Source: Paratrimastix pyriformis (lineage: Eukaryota; Preaxostyla; Paratrimastigidae). From it: a stretch of DNA of 64,000 nucleotides. The stretch lies in assembly GCA_027972325.1 (NCBI GenBank), contig JAPMOS010000027.1, positions 1 through 64,000 on the forward strand, in the 5' to 3' direction. Positions 51,443 through 63,539 of this stretch are shown piece after piece. The notes under the pieces are model-generated. The model ran no database searches and was not told the DNA's origin. It saw only the letters and a program-made list of their open reading frames with translations. A program made the position numbers and the translations under genes. Each line of letters begins with the position of its first letter. The first letter of the stretch is position 1.

Positions 51443-52911
51443 TCACTTCAGAGTCACCAACGCCGCGGCCAAATCATCCAAAAATGCATCCATTCCCCCG
51501 GCCTTCCAGCCGAGCCCCACCCGGAGCCGTACGTCTCCCTCCCCCTGGTGGAGCACGGTCACCGAGTCCCCCGGGCGCACCTCAATGTGTCCCTGGGCCC
51601 AATCGGTGGCGGCCGCATTGGTGTAGCTGTACAGGGCCACGGGATCGAAGAGCACCGATGTGGCCTGAGTCGGATCGAGGCCGGCAGGCGCCCAGGGGCA
51701 CCGCTTGAGCCAGAGGCGGTACTGGGACATGACAGCTTGCAGCAGCGCTACAGGACAGGCAACAGATGATTCGAGACGTGAGAGAATGGTGGTGGGTGTT
51801 TCGACATGCAGAGTCGATTGCCCGTCACAGCCCCTCTTTCGATGGTTGGGGGCGTGGCGCGGACCCGATGAAGACATGCGCTTGAGGACATGGGCCCAGC
51901 GGGTGGTGGTCAGGGCGGGCAGGCCGGCCGTATCCAAGGGCGACAGCAAGACCGACGCATTGACGAATCCGAGCTGCCGGAGATCCTCCGCCCTCTGGTC
52001 GTTGGTGTGTGCCGGAACCCAGAATGGGAGAAGAGAAGTGAGGTGGTTGTGCTCGGGGAGGGAACGACATCTGATATGAAGAGGCTGCATGGAAACAAAG
52101 GCGGATGACAGACCGGCGGAGAGGCCGGGAGGGGGCCGCCCCACGGGGCATCCAGCACTGCCTGGGCGCACTGGGGGCACTCGTAGATGTTATACTCGGG
52201 GCACGGTTGGTCCAGCGACACGTTGAGGTATCCGTAGCACTTGGCGATACTCCCCCCCATCGCCACCACGGAGACCTGCGTCATCCCCCGGGTCAGGACG
52301 GCTGTGGGGAGCACGACAGACCTTGGAGACGACATCGGGGGCGGTCTCAAGCAGCTTCTTCAGATTCCAAAAGGGGCCCAACGCAAAGAGAACCACGGGT
52401 TGGTCAGACGCGCGGATGACATCCGCCATAGCACCGACTCCGTCCACCAGCACATGGGGATAGCGGGCAAGGTTATAGTCGCTGGCCCATTCGGCTTTGC
52501 AAAGGAGTCATCTGAATAATTCGGAAAAAAACGGACAGACCAATAAAAGGGCGTTGAGCGTCCGTTTGAATGCCGATTCCAAGAGTAATGTAACGCCGGG
52601 CGATGGTCAGCATCTTTGCGATGCTACAGGAAGCGATCAAGTGAAGAGAGGCAAAAGACAGGACGAGACATGGTCGCAATAGCAGTGGTATCATGAGAGC
52701 AACTTGTGACCAACCGGACATCGAAGTTGGGGTTTGCCAACGCATAGAGAAGAGCAAAAGTATCGTCCATGTCGAATCCGACATCGGTGTCAATGATCAC
52801 AGGAACCTTGCCGCTCGCAGCAGCAACATATACGCACAGGGACACGAAAAAAATGCCAAAAAGCTTCGTCGTCGTCACGAGTGAGAGATGCGTTTCAGCT
52901 GAGTTGGTCAC
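51443..52911 (-). CDS. Inosine-uridine-preferring nucleoside hydrolase family protein
   Basis: Minus-strand multi-exon gene. The N-terminus has a signal-like segment (TKLFGIFFVSLCVYVAAASG). Directly after it comes the calcium/ribose-binding motif VIIDTDVGFDMDDTFALLYA (family DTDxxxDxDD). Later exons give PVVLFALGPFWNLKKLLE, QVSVVAMGGSIAKCYGYLN and QCAQAVLDAPW; the last reads LLQAVMSQYRLWLKRCPW and ATSVLFDPVALYSY. The C-terminus ends at the stop at 51443. The enzyme class hydrolyses the N-glycosidic bond of nucleosides. A signal peptide implies secretion or a vacuolar location. It is divergent from the gene at 53240. Confidence 0.85.
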
Positions 52912-53239
52912 CTGGGCAAATTTCTTTCTCCATCCCCCTGGTCCTCCCCCCTACCCACGACCGACTTTTCTGCCCCTTCCCTCCTCATCATCCTCTCCTC
53001 CTGAAAGTCCAGAAGGGCAGCCCACCCAATGAGATAAAAAAATTGGGTTTCGCTGCTTCAGTGTTTCTTTGTGGTTGAATATTGTATTGCCACGTCCTTG
53101 TTGCGACCTGTGATATGTGATATCTGCACGAACGCACCACCTGACGACGAAACTGAGTGACAGGACCTTGAAAGAAGATGTGTGTTTATGACCGCAAAGG
53201 CGAAGCACTCCTCCTGAATATCGTTGTTGGTGTGCAATA

Positions 53240-54829
53240 ATGGGAGTTGCCGCATCCTTTTTAGCGGTCGCTTCCCAAGCCAACGAACTGCGAATGACGA
53301 TTCGGAGCGAGGAGAACATCCCCTGGAATCTTGCAGACTTGTCTGCCGAGGCCGAACGCAGAATTGGGCTCCTTCAACAGTTAGGAGCTCTTATTGCCGC
53401 TGAACACGAAACTCAGTCCCTCAGACAGTTGCCTCCTCAAACAAGAGAACTTCACCCTGGGGTACATGCCCTCTGGATTAATGATGCAGTCGAATGGCTT
53501 CAGCAGCGCTTCCTCGATCGCCTCATCGGTGACGATTTTCTTAGACAACAGTTCGTCTCCGTTTTAACTTGTCAACCTTTCTTATCTTAATGTTTATACT
53601 AGTCGGCGATCGCTCCAGGCCCGACTTGGCGAATTGCGACGGCAGGCCTTTCCTCCTCGCAGTCGCCTTCTATGCAACCGTTTTGCCCAGCTTTCGGAGC
53701 ATCCCCCCATCCCAGCCCGGGACTTCCGCGAGCTCATTCTGAGCGACCTCTCTTTCTACCCCCTTCCCCCCGCCGAGGACACTCCCACAGCCTTTCAGCC
53801 CTGGGCACCATATCCTCTCACCAAACGCGAGGTTCTGTGCGCCCTGTGTGGGGAGGCTCAAACGCGACTGGAGATCTTGGAGCAAACAGCCCAGATGCCC
53901 GACGGCCCGTTTCTGCTGTCCAACGTGCGGGACGTCTTCACGTGGCTCCCCACGCGCTGTGGGCTGGGCAAGGCCGAGGGCGTCCACGCGCCCCTCTCCC
54001 TCGATGCCGTCCAGGAGCAGTCTGTCATGACTTTGACACCCCTTCGAGACACCCCGGCCATCCTCCCCTTCCTTTTCGATGCCGGCGCAGGGGCCAGGAG
54101 ATTTTGCGACGGCTGGAGGTGCTCAGGCCCCTCGGTGAGACCCTGCGGGAGCGCTCCGCCCGGACGGCCGAAGAGTTTTGTACACAGTTTCGGGCCCGTG
54201 TGCGGGCCGGTCTGTGTTGCCCCTCCTTCCCCCATCCCGACTTTTTCACGTACCTCTCCCCGGAGCTCCCCCCCCCCCCCCCCCCCCCCCATTTTCGTTT
54301 CTTGAGACCGCCGGTTTCTGCTCTCGCACTTCCATCTCGCCTGCTTCTCCTCCCCGTACCCCCATTTCCATTTCTCTGCCGCCGGTTTCTTTTCTCACTC
54401 ACTCGTTCTTTCTTTCTTCTTTCTTGCCTGCTTCTCCTCCCCGGGCTCGCAGCCTCGGCGGCCATCGGGCTGGAGGCCACGCCGGCCCAGTCCCCGGGCG
54501 GGATCCGTGTGTCCCGCTATACCGACCCGGTGGCCACCCTGGAGCACGCGCGCACCTTGCTCGACGACCTCTGCCGGGGCCTGGCCGCCCAGACCCGGCG
54601 CCTGATGAGCTCCGGGGTGGAGGAGCCCGCGGTCCGGGATTGCATGGAGGCCATCCTGCCCCGGGTGGAGAAGGCCTGCGAGGACGTGCAGGTGCTGCTG
54701 ATCGACCCCGTCCGGGCGGCCGACCTGGCCCCCGAGCGGCGGCGGCTCAACGGCAAGATCGAGACGTTTTTGGGCAGCCTGCGGGAGGGCAGGGCCGCCG
54801 AGGTGGTGGCCATTCTGGCGGTGCCGTGA
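53240..54829 (+). CDS. Alpha-helical protein of unknown function
   Basis: Four exons with GTC-type donors. Exon 1 (53240-~53550) starts MGVAASFLAVASQ and is rich in helix (AEAERRIGLLQQLGALIAAE; DAVEWLQQRFLDRLIGD). Exon 2 (~53614-54020) continues with LGELRRQAFPPRSRLL, NRFAQLSEH and LTKREVLCALCGEAQTRLE. Exon 3 (~54090-54209) encodes EILRRLEVLRPLGETLRE. The last (from ~54451) encodes LEHARTLLDDLCRGLAAQ and ends at a TGA at 54827-54829. Total is roughly 420 residues. No TM segment or catalytic motif was seen and I do not recognise the family. Confidence 0.6.
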
Positions 54830-55214
54830 CCAGCGTTCTCCCCTTCCCGTCCGGCGCCACCGCAAGATCCCCCGCAACGTATCCTCTCTCATCGCAAAAA
54901 AAATGGCAACAAGCTAGGCAGTCGTGTCGCTACGATCGGGAACCCTCGTGCCCAAAACCCCGCACACGCACACGCACAAGAGAAAACGCAAGGTGGCTTC
55001 CAACCGGCCCGCGACGTGGCTGGTCTGGTCCCCAAAGACAGACGTCGGACGGGGCGGGAATGTGTCGGCCGCGGTCCCAGTTTGCACTACGAAACTGGGC
55101 GATGGAGGACCAAGCCGAATGGCCTGCATCCGCTAGCTTCACCCCCACGCCGTGTCGGGTGGTGGTGAATGACCAATCCGAATCGGGGGGATGTGAGTTG
55201 CCACGCGGCGGCGC

Positions 55215-56345
55215 TCACCGTGGGGGCGGGTAGACCGTCGCCTGGCCGGGTGGGGGCGGGGCCACCGCAGGCGCGACAGGGGCCGGGCCGGGCCGCGGGA
55301 CGATGGGTTGGGTGGGAAGCTTGGACAGGATGGCCTGGAGGTCGGCTGGTCAACCACAAAATCAGAGGTCAGCACGGGCAGAGCGGACACCACCCCAGGG
55401 AGGGATCGACCCCGCAGACCGGGTGCATGGACGGTCGCGTACAGCTGGCCGATCTCGTGGGATATGCTGGCCACGGCATCCATGTCGACGTTCTGTGCGG
55501 CGAACCAGTCGCGCATGTCCTGGTTGTGGATGGAACCCGCCATGAACAGGGCCGCCAGGGCGATGAGGTGGGGGGGATGGAGCAGCGAGACGGCAGTCCG
55601 GTATGAGTCGTTGACAAAGGTCCTGTCGACGACAAGCGGGGTGAGCAGTGGGAAAGGCGAGAGACGGGTGGCAGACCACGCGTCGGGTAACAGTTGGGGG
55701 ATTTTGGCATCATCGCAGTATCTGATGGTGAGTCGGTCGGGGTTATGCGTCCCAAAAGAATAGAACAGACTGTATGAGTGGTCGGTAGGGGTGGAAAACA
55801 ATCAGATCAAAGTGCAAGTCTTCGAGAACATAAAACTCGCATTGGACGATGTCGGGAACGGTGTATGCGCTCTCTGGAAAAGGAGTGTGCCGCTTTCCTC
55901 AGTCGCGAACACTCGCCACAGACTCATTTTTTTGAGGATTTGGGAGAGGCGCGTGTGAGACATCCCCGTTTCTTCGATCTTGCCTGCGATGTACAGGCAG
56001 GTTGGGGCCACGAGGAGTGGGTCGATCATCATAAAGCTATTGCTGCAAAAAATGAGCGAGAATCGGGTGTGGTAAAGAGGCCGACTTTACATAGAACCGC
56101 TTGAAGTAGACGATGGCGGTGGCAACCACCCGCCAATGGAGCGAAAAACTCTTCCCAACTTGCTGTAAAACTGGAACGGACGGAAATAGGTTGAACGAAG
56201 AAGGAAGCACAAACAATGAGCGTATGATGCGTGAAGGGCCTTAAGCTCGTTGGGGGTGAGGTATTGGAGGTCCTGATGGTTTGAATCAGAAACTTTTTCT
56301 AGTGAGAGAAGCCATGATGTCCTGGAAGCAGCTTACTTTGGACGA
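55215..56345 (-). CDS. CCNC: Cyclin C
   Basis: Minus-strand gene for the CDK8-partner cyclin of the Mediator kinase module. Cyclin box 1 starts near 56160 (VVATAIVYFKRFY) and continues IDPLLVAPTCLYIAGKIEE. Next come VPDIVQCEFYVLEDLHFDLI and HPYRPLIQ, joined across a GTCTGT intron to YCDDAKIPQLLPDAW. Box 2 has FVNDSYRTAVSLLHPPHLIA and FMAGSIHNQDMRDWFAAQNV. The last exon is a short Pro-rich tail ending PPPR and a stop at 55215. The N-terminal exons near 56200-56345 (SNHQDLQYLTPNEL) are only partly resolved, so the start is approximate. It is likely divergent from the gene starting at 56456. Confidence 0.9.
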
Positions 56346-56455
56346 ATTCTGTTGAAACAGACGCATGCGTACTCCCCCAAAAATTCAAAGTCATCCACTG
56401 ACTTTGCCGGAGGAACCCGAAAGGACATAGAGATCGTTTTCCCAACATCTGCACA

Positions 56456-57959
56456 ATGCCAGGACACGGTGGCGGTCATCACGGTGGTGGTGGACACCAT
56501 CATTCTTCTCGAGGTAGAGGGGGCCGTGGCGGTGGACGCGCAAATTTGCTAGGTTTTGTGTCTGTTCGCCTATTCCGAACTCCAGCAGTAACAATGTGCT
56601 CAGGGGGGCCGCATTCATCGGAGGTTTCGTTATCCTTTTCAACTTGGTCCCTTGGCCCTCAAATCTAGCAACAACTCTCGACATGGAACCGGGGCAACAA
56701 ATTCTGGTTCCAATTACCACTGAGTATCTGTCCTACTGGCTCGAGGCTCCTGCCGGTACCACCACGTATCGGTTTTCTTCGGAGACTCATCCACCTTCAA
56801 TCGCGATGTCCGCTCCTTCAACTGATACATATTCCTTTTCGCTCCGTCCGTGAACCCTGAAACTGCAAAGTCATTTTTGGTTCCGCCCAACCCTTTTTAG
56901 GCGAGGATTATTACGAGTATTATTCGTACTTTTTGAGCGCTGGGACAAACGGTCTGCATCTCTCCTGCCCATTATTGTATTATTGTCACAACTTTCTCTC
57001 GTCAGTATCCTTCTCATGGAACTTCGCCCAGCACATCTACTTCTCCGTGTATCGGCGTGGACTCGCCGTTCGCAATCGGGCTTTCAGGGACCTGAATTCG
57101 GTGGGTTCCGGCCAATTCACCGCTCCGGCTGGTCTGTGGCCTCTTTTCCGCGGGCCGGCACCTCCCATCCGGTCTCGTAGATGACATGTACCTCTTCGAG
57201 GCCGAGAACCTCGCCAAGTCCACCAACGACGGGACGTACACCCTGGCGATCTCGCGCCCTGTGGTCTGCCCTCCCCCATCGTGCGGCGGCGCCCGAACAG
57301 CGCAGGGAGTCGTGCCAGCGCTTGGTGTCCATCACTACGATCACCCCACCCCACCCCAGTTCGATGTGCCGAGCACGGCCGAGGTGCTGACGGGCGGCGT
57401 CCGTGGCGTTCCGAGCGCCTCCTCCACGATCTACCTGCTGGTGACCCCACCGGCCGAGGCCTGCAGTCCCAAGGTCACTCCTCCTCCCGTCCCCAAACAC
57501 GCCACTTCATCACGTCATCCCCATCCCCATCCCATCGTCGTGCAGTACTGCAAGATCAGCCTTGTCGAGTACTGCAGCAACGCCTACCTGATCATCGCCA
57601 TCGTCTTCTGCGCCCTGGGCGCCATCGTGCTGGCCATCAGCTTTTGGGTCGTCATCAGCGTCCTGCCCGCCCGCCAGAAGGCCAAGGAGGAGGCCGCCAA
57701 GGCCGCCAAGGCCACCACCGAGATGACCGTCGTGGCGACGACCCAGAACCCGCTCGGCGCCTCGGCCGTCATGGGGGTGGACGTGTCCGCCCCGGCCATT
57801 GACCCTGCCGCCCCGGGGAAGCTCGGCGTGTCCATCGACACGGCCCATCTCGCCATGCCCGTGGTGGCTCCCCCCCAGGGTCAGCTCGGCGCGGCCATCG
57901 CGCCCTTCGCCATGCCCGCGGCTGCGCCCCCCGGGGTGGACTCGCCCATGAGCCTCTGA
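56456..57959 (+). CDS. Two-TM protein with His/Gly-rich head, unknown function
   Basis: Exon 1 encodes a cytoplasmic-looking head, MPGHGGGHHGGGGHHH followed by Arg/Gly repeats. A TM segment comes next (GAAFIGGFVILFNLVPW near 56610). A long middle region with LATTLDMEPGQQ and EYLSYWLEAPAGTTTYRF is probably extracytoplasmic. After several introns it includes DDMYLFEAENLAKSTNDG and STIYLLVTPPAEAC. A second TM (AYLIIAIVFCALGAIVLAIS near 57585) is followed by a basic/Ala segment and a Pro/Ala-rich tail ending DSPMSL before the stop. Overall topology is in-out-in, like small TM scaffold proteins. The family is not recognised. The His-rich head could bind metal. Confidence 0.6.
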
Positions 57960-58623
57960 AGGCCATGCCAAGCATGCACTCATGGGTCCCCGTGGGCCGT
58001 GGGTGCGCGTGTATCCGTCTTATCTTATCTAACCTTATCTTATCTTATCTTACCTTATCTTTTCAGTTGGCTTGTTTTCGGTCAGCATCGTTTTCTTGTT
58101 TTCAATGCGCACCGACGTGGGTGGGACGGTCTGGGGCTGCTTTCTGCTCGGCGCTCGTGTTGCTGTGCTGTGCGATGCGTGATTTCAGACCGTCTTGATT
58201 TTGTCCGCCCATCACCCGATCTCCCGCCGGACGTCGGCGCAAGGCGCTTGTGCTCTGCGCTCTTCAAAAAACCAACTTTTCATCACCGTCATCATCGTTT
58301 CCTGTTTTGGCTTTTTTTTCCTCTTTCTGCCTTTCTTTGGAAACCATTTTCCTTCTTCCCCATTGCTGGCTGATTGCTGGTTCGGTACGGGTTCTGTGCT
58401 GTCGTGTGTTGTTCTTGTCGTGTGTTGTACTTGGTCGGTGTCCTCTTTCTCGAGGATCTCAAAAAGCACGGAGTATCATACCCCGGGGATGCACCCCCCA
58501 GCCTGGGCCTCTGTCCAGGCCCACAGGACGCGCGCTCACACCGCTCTGCAGCGGATCCCGAGAGGGCCGATGACAATGGGGGTTGGTCTCCATCCACAAA
58601 ACAAGCAATCCCCCCCCCCCCCC

Positions 58624-58656
<33 letters not shown>

Positions 58657-58987
58657 ACACAGACACTGGTCGCCACGACGGCAGGTCCGTCCTCTCCCTA
58701 ACGAGCCTATCAAACGCCCTCCACAGGGGATTCCTTCGCCCACGGGTGCAGTGACATTCGTGCTGTCTCTTCTACCTCTCTGGTTTTTGTTTTATTTTCC
58801 CGTTACTTCGTTCCTTCTTTACACGACACAGACACTGGCCGCTCGATTCGAGTAGTGTGTGTGAGACAGATTCACAATTGGATGTTTTGAAAAGAGAGAA
58901 AAAAATACTTCCTCCCCCCCTCCCTCCACCCTCCCTCCACCCCCGGCCCCTTGTTGCCTGCTGGGCCCCGGTCGGGTCTGGATGGCC
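57960..58987. other. Intergenic region between convergent genes
   Basis: Contains a ttatcttatctta repeat (58019-58068), a T-rich stretch near 58270-58350, a poly-C/(CA)n tract (58610-58672) and the inverted 44-bp motif at 58781-58825. No gene was seen. Confidence 0.6.
58781..58825 (-). repeat. GT-embedded motif, inverted copy
   Basis: The minus-strand reading matches 337-380 nearly base for base (cgtgtaaagaaggaacgaag onward). It lies next to a short CA/GT stretch. Confidence 0.75.
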
Positions 58988-61393
58988 TCACAGGACGTCG
59001 TTGGCCTCGAAGGCCTGCAGCATCTCGCCGGCCAGCTTGCGGATGAGGACACCCTCGTCGTTGGAGAGGGCCTTGATGACCTCGTACAGCCGGTACCGCG
59101 AGATGACCTCCTTGGGCCTGCCGCGGCGTGGGGTGGGATGGGGGGCGCGAGGGGAAGGATGGCGATGATGGAAGAATGGCGATTGGATCTGGTGGTGACT
59201 GGATGATGATGGCTGGTGGTGATGGTGGTGATGGTGATGACGACGATGGCGCCGATGCTGCTGCTCGGAGGGTGATGATGGGGCTGAATGTATGATGCTG
59301 ATGATTGTGATGATTGTGATGACAGGGTGGCACTCGGGGCGCCGGCCAGGGGCGCCGGCCAGGGGCGGGGCGGGGCGGGGCGGACCTTGAGCACTTCTCG
59401 TAGAGCTGGCGCATGATGCGGAGGACGCTGAGCCGGACGGCCGTGTTGGCGTGGGCCAGGAACTCGGCCAGCTTGCCCCAGAAGGGCGACGCCCCCATGG
59501 CCTGGAGGGAGGATGGATGGAGGGAGGGAGGGAGGGGGGTGGTACGCGGCGGGCATGAGGGAAAGTGAAGGGGGGGTGAGGCTGAGATGACACCGAGATG
59601 GGGATCGCCACGACGCGTCTGGTCTGAGGGGGGGGGGAGGTGGTGGTGGAGGTGGACGGAGCGGACCGCGTTGATGGCCTCCGAGGAGCCGGTGATCTTG
59701 TTGACGTTGTCCAGGATCTTGTCCAGCCGGTCGATGTACTGCCGGCCGGGCGGGGAGAGGAGGGCAGGATGGGGACCCATGAGGGGGTGTGTTGACAGGG
59801 TGCGTGGTCTGGAGGCGCCACAGGACGGGGCAGGGGAGACGCAGCACCGTGGAGGGAGCGAGGGAAGGCGGGGGGACAGGGGACGGGGACGGGGACGGGG
59901 ACAGACGCCCGGGCGGTGGAGGGGCGCCAGGAGGAGGCCCAGGTTTGCCGGCTGGGCGAGGAACCCGCCCACACGCTCCGGCTCGACGGCCACCCTGAGA
60001 GCGGATGGGGCGGGGGCGGGGACGGGCAGGTGCGGTGTGAAGAGAGTCATCACAAGAGTGATGTGGTGTGGGGGCGGAGACGGAGACGGAGACGGAGACG
60101 GAGACGGAGACGGAGACGGAGACGGGGACGGGGACGGGGACGGGGACGGGGACGGGGACGGGGACGGGGACGGGGACGGGGACGGGGACGGGGACGGGGA
60201 CGGGGACGGGGACGAGGGACGGGGACGGGGACGGGGACGGGGACGGGGACGGGACGGAGACGGGGAGATAGCTGGGGTGTGTGTGTGTGGTGTGGTTGTG
60301 GTGCGGGTGAGGCAGAAGGAGCGGGCGCGGACCATGCCTGGAGGGCCTCGTAGATCTTGAGCTGCTTGTTGGAGGCGTCCAGCTGGCGCAGGAAGAAGCC
60401 CAGCGCCTCCGACTGCCAGAGGGCCGCCCGGCAGCCGGGGCCCGCGTGGGGCATCGAGAGCAGGCACTCGAAGGCAAGCTCGCTGGCGGGCGTCTGGTCC
60501 TGGCTGCACCGCTGCAGGTGCGGGATGGCCCCTTGTTGGGCCGCCTGGTGGGGAGAGGCAGCGCCCGGGCGGAGGCGGGTGAGGCGAACTCTCACCACCA
60601 TCAAAAGGACCACCGACACAGTGAGGGTGGCCAGGGGGTGGCCAGGGGGCGGCCAGGGGGTGGGCCAGGGGGCAGCTGGCGGGACGACGGACGAGTTCTT
60701 GGCGGCGGGGGCAGAGCTTGCAGATGTAGAACAGGGCCAACACCAGCTGGTTGTGCACCTGGGGGGGGGGGGGGGGGGGGGGGTGGAGTCGGGCAGATGG
60801 AATGAAGATGATGTGAGGAGGAGGGGATGGGGGGGGGGGGGGGGGGGGGGGGGGACGAAGGGGGATGAGGATGACGGTGGGGAACGGGGTCTCGACCTTG
60901 GCATCGCCGATCTTGAAGTAGCTGACCAGCATCTTGATGACATCTGCCGGTGCGGGCGCGGGAGGCGTCACGGACGCCCAGGGGCAAGGGAGAGGAGGGG
61001 GAGGTGGAGGGAGGGGGAGGGAGGGAGGGGAGGAGGGAGGAGGGAGATGGGGGCGTGTCGGGTGATGGCCATCCCCTCTTCCCTTGCCGGGGCGGGCGGC
61101 CTGGCCACGGACCGGCCTTCGAGGAGGTACAGGGCGTCCGAGTTCATGGTGAGGTGCTTCAGGGCCGTCACCAGGCGCAGCTGGCTCGCCCCGGGCAGCT
61201 TGGGGATGCTCGGCAGCATGTCTGCGCGGGGGGGGGGGGGGGGGGGGCAGAGGCGTGTGTCTGTGTGTCGCTGCGAGGTGGGCGCGAGCTCGATGCCAGT
61301 GCGTCGCCTGCGATGGTAAGGGTCGTGTCGCGGACCCATTTGTGTGTGTGTGTCGTAAAGAAGGAACGAAGTAACGGGAAAATAAAACAAAAC

Positions 61394-61434
<41 letters not shown>

Positions 61435-63371
61435 TGGTGGTGGTGGTGGGGGGGGGTGGTGGTGGTGGAGGAGGAGGTGTCCAAGGCGTGCCGATGCCTG
61501 TGTGTGTGTGCATGCAGCAGCGGCGGACTCTGAGGACGTCCTCGTGGCACAGGAAGATCGAGACGGTCTTGTCGTTGTTGGCGAAGTACAGGAAGATGTT
61601 GCTGATGTCGTCCAGCACCCGGTCGCACTCGCCCCTGCGTCAGCGGGTCCCGGAAGGCCGGGTCTTGGCTGCGTGGGTGGTGGTGGGGTGGCGATGGCGG
61701 GGTGAGGGGTGATGAGGATTGGATGCTGCTGCTGCTGCTGCTGAGTGTGGCGGTTGCGGTTGCGGTGGTGTGTGTGTGTGTGTGTGTGGGGGGATGCATG
61801 CGGGGCGGACCAGACGGCCGTCAGGAGGGTCGCCAGCCGGTCGAGCAGGTCGCTCTTGCAGAAGATCCTGCCGGCCCCGCCCGCCCAGCCCGCAACCCGG
61901 CATACCATTATCACCACCGCAACCCGGCATACCAATATCACCACCGCAACCCGACATACCATCATCACAGGGCAGTGAAATGATGAGAACGCTGGGGACG
62001 CTCAGGTGCAAGGGCTGCGAACGGATGCGACGGCGGCGTGGAGGCGGGGTCCGAGGAGGCGATGCCACGGCATCAACGTCCACTTGGTCGTGGGGCATGG
62101 GGGCATGGGCATGGGGGCATGGGGGCATGGGGGCATGGGGGCATGGGGGCATGGGGGCATGGTGGCGTGGGGCATGGGGGCGGACCGGCAAAGGTCCTGC
62201 TTGGGCAGAGCGGTCGATTCCTGGTCGAGACGCACTTGCTGTGGGCCCGCAGGGGGGGGGGGGGGTGACGTGGTGATGTGAGATTGGTGACGGGGGGGGG
62301 GGGGGGGGGGGGGGATGGCGGCGGTGGTCGCCCAGGCGCGACTGATGCTGATTGGATGCTGATTGGATGCTGATTGGATGGAGATGAGGATGGAGATGAG
62401 GATGGAGATGAGGATGGAGATGAGGATGGAGATGAGGATGGAGATGATGAGGATGACGACGACTGGACGACTGGAAGACTGGACGACTGGACGACTGGAT
62501 GAATGGGTCCTCAATGGATGCTGATGGATATGGGTCTGGTGATGATCACGATGACGGTGATGCCCCCATTCCTCTGCGCCTGGGCGGACCGGGGCGTGGT
62601 TGAAGATGTGCCAGATGTTGGCCACGGCGCCCCAGATGAGGTCCCGGTTCACGGCGTAGTCGCCCTCGAGCAGCTGCACCAGGTTGGGCAGCGCCCGGCA
62701 GGCGACGAACATCTGCGGGCCACACGAGGCGGCCGAGCGAGGGGAGGGGAGGGGAGGGTGCGATGAGGTGCGGACGTGTGGCGGTGGTTGTGGTGTTGTG
62801 TGTGGACAGCGGCACAGGTGGCGGCGGGGACTTCTGGCTGTCACTGGGATGGCAGCGGTGGGGGGATGGCAGCGGTGGGGGGATGGCAGCGGTGGGCAGC
62901 GGGGGCGGACCTGGAGGGTCTGCTCGGTGCCGTGGATCATGTTCTGCACGAACCGGCCCACCTGGGCCCGCACGTTGACCGGCAGGGCCGGGGCTGCACA
63001 GCAGGCGAGGAGACATCAAGATGGATGGGGGGATGGGATGGGCCCACAGCGGTGGCGAGGAGACAACAAGATGGATGGGAGGATGGGGTGGAGTGGCGAG
63101 GAGACAACAAGATGGATGGGCATGGGGGCCCACAACAGGTGAGCAGATCGATGCGACCACAGCAGCGGGGAGGCACAAGAGGGATGACGAATGGGCATGG
63201 GGGCTGCACAGCAGGTGGGGTGAGGGCGTGAGGGCGGGCTGCGCGTGGGCTGAAGGAGGCTGGGTCGTGGGGGCGGGGCGGCCGGGGGCGCGGACAGGCG
63301 AGGGACATGATGGCGGGCACCATCCCCACGAAGCAGGCCGTTTCCTGCATCTGGTGGCTGTCGGCGATGGC
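58988..63371 (-). CDS. SepA/Cdc7/MAP3K-epsilon-type kinase, C-terminal armadillo region, partial
   Basis: Minus-strand exons encode the armadillo-like C-terminal half of a septation/MAP3K-epsilon-type kinase; the kinase domain would lie beyond the right edge. In order: SHQMQETACFVGMVPAIMSL (~63350), RAQVGRFVQNMIHGTEQTLQ (62990-62910), LPNLVQLLEGDYAVNRDLIW (~62680), LPKQDLC (~62200), KSDLLDRLATLL (~61850), LLDDISNIFLYFANNDKTVS (~61600), KLPGASQLRLVTALKHLTMN (~61180), IKMLVSYFKIGDAKVE (~60930), HNQLVLALFYICKLCP (~60740), SELAFECLLSMPHAG (~60470), YIDRLDKILDNVNKITGSSE (~59720) and FWGKLAEFLAHANTAVRLSV (~59460). It ends EVISRYRLYEVIKALSNDEG and FEANDVL with a stop at 58988. Such kinases control septation or cytokinesis. 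Every intron is loaded with simple repeats. Confidence 0.85.
60075..60265 (+). repeat. (GGAGAC)n / (GGGGAC)n hexamer repeat
   Basis: About 190 bp of ggagac then ggggac repeats in an intron of the SepA-like gene. It is strongly G-rich and could form G-quadruplexes. Confidence 0.95.
61354..61395 (+). repeat. GT-embedded motif, copy with GT on both sides
   Basis: Nearly identical to 337-380 (cgtaaagaaggaacgaagta...), flanked left by a short and right by a longer GT tract (61396-61432). It lies in an intron of the SepA-like gene. Confidence 0.8.
62094..62180 (+). repeat. (GGGGGCAT)n octamer repeat
   Basis: About nine copies of gggggcat in an intron of the SepA-like gene. Confidence 0.95.
62350..62500 (+). 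repeat. (gatgctgattg)n, (gatgaggatgga)n and (gactggac)n minisatellites
   Basis: Three adjacent short minisatellites in one intron of the SepA-like gene. Confidence 0.9.
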
Positions 63372-63430
63372 CTGCAGGCGCCACCCCATCCACCCAGCCA
63401 CCCGGCCCAGGAAAGGAAAGGAAAGGAAAT

Positions 63431-63438
63431 GGTGATGG

Positions 63439-63531
<93 letters not shown>
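63431..63531 (+). repeat. (GAT)n microsatellite
   Basis: About 33 GAT units upstream, in transcript sense, of the exon at 63371. Confidence 0.97.
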
Positions 63532-63539
63532 CAAGTCAG

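Noticed and set aside
59587-60360. Plus-strand Gly-Asp repeat ORF
   Set aside because: Translation of the GGGGAC hexamer array in an intron of the minus-strand kinase gene.
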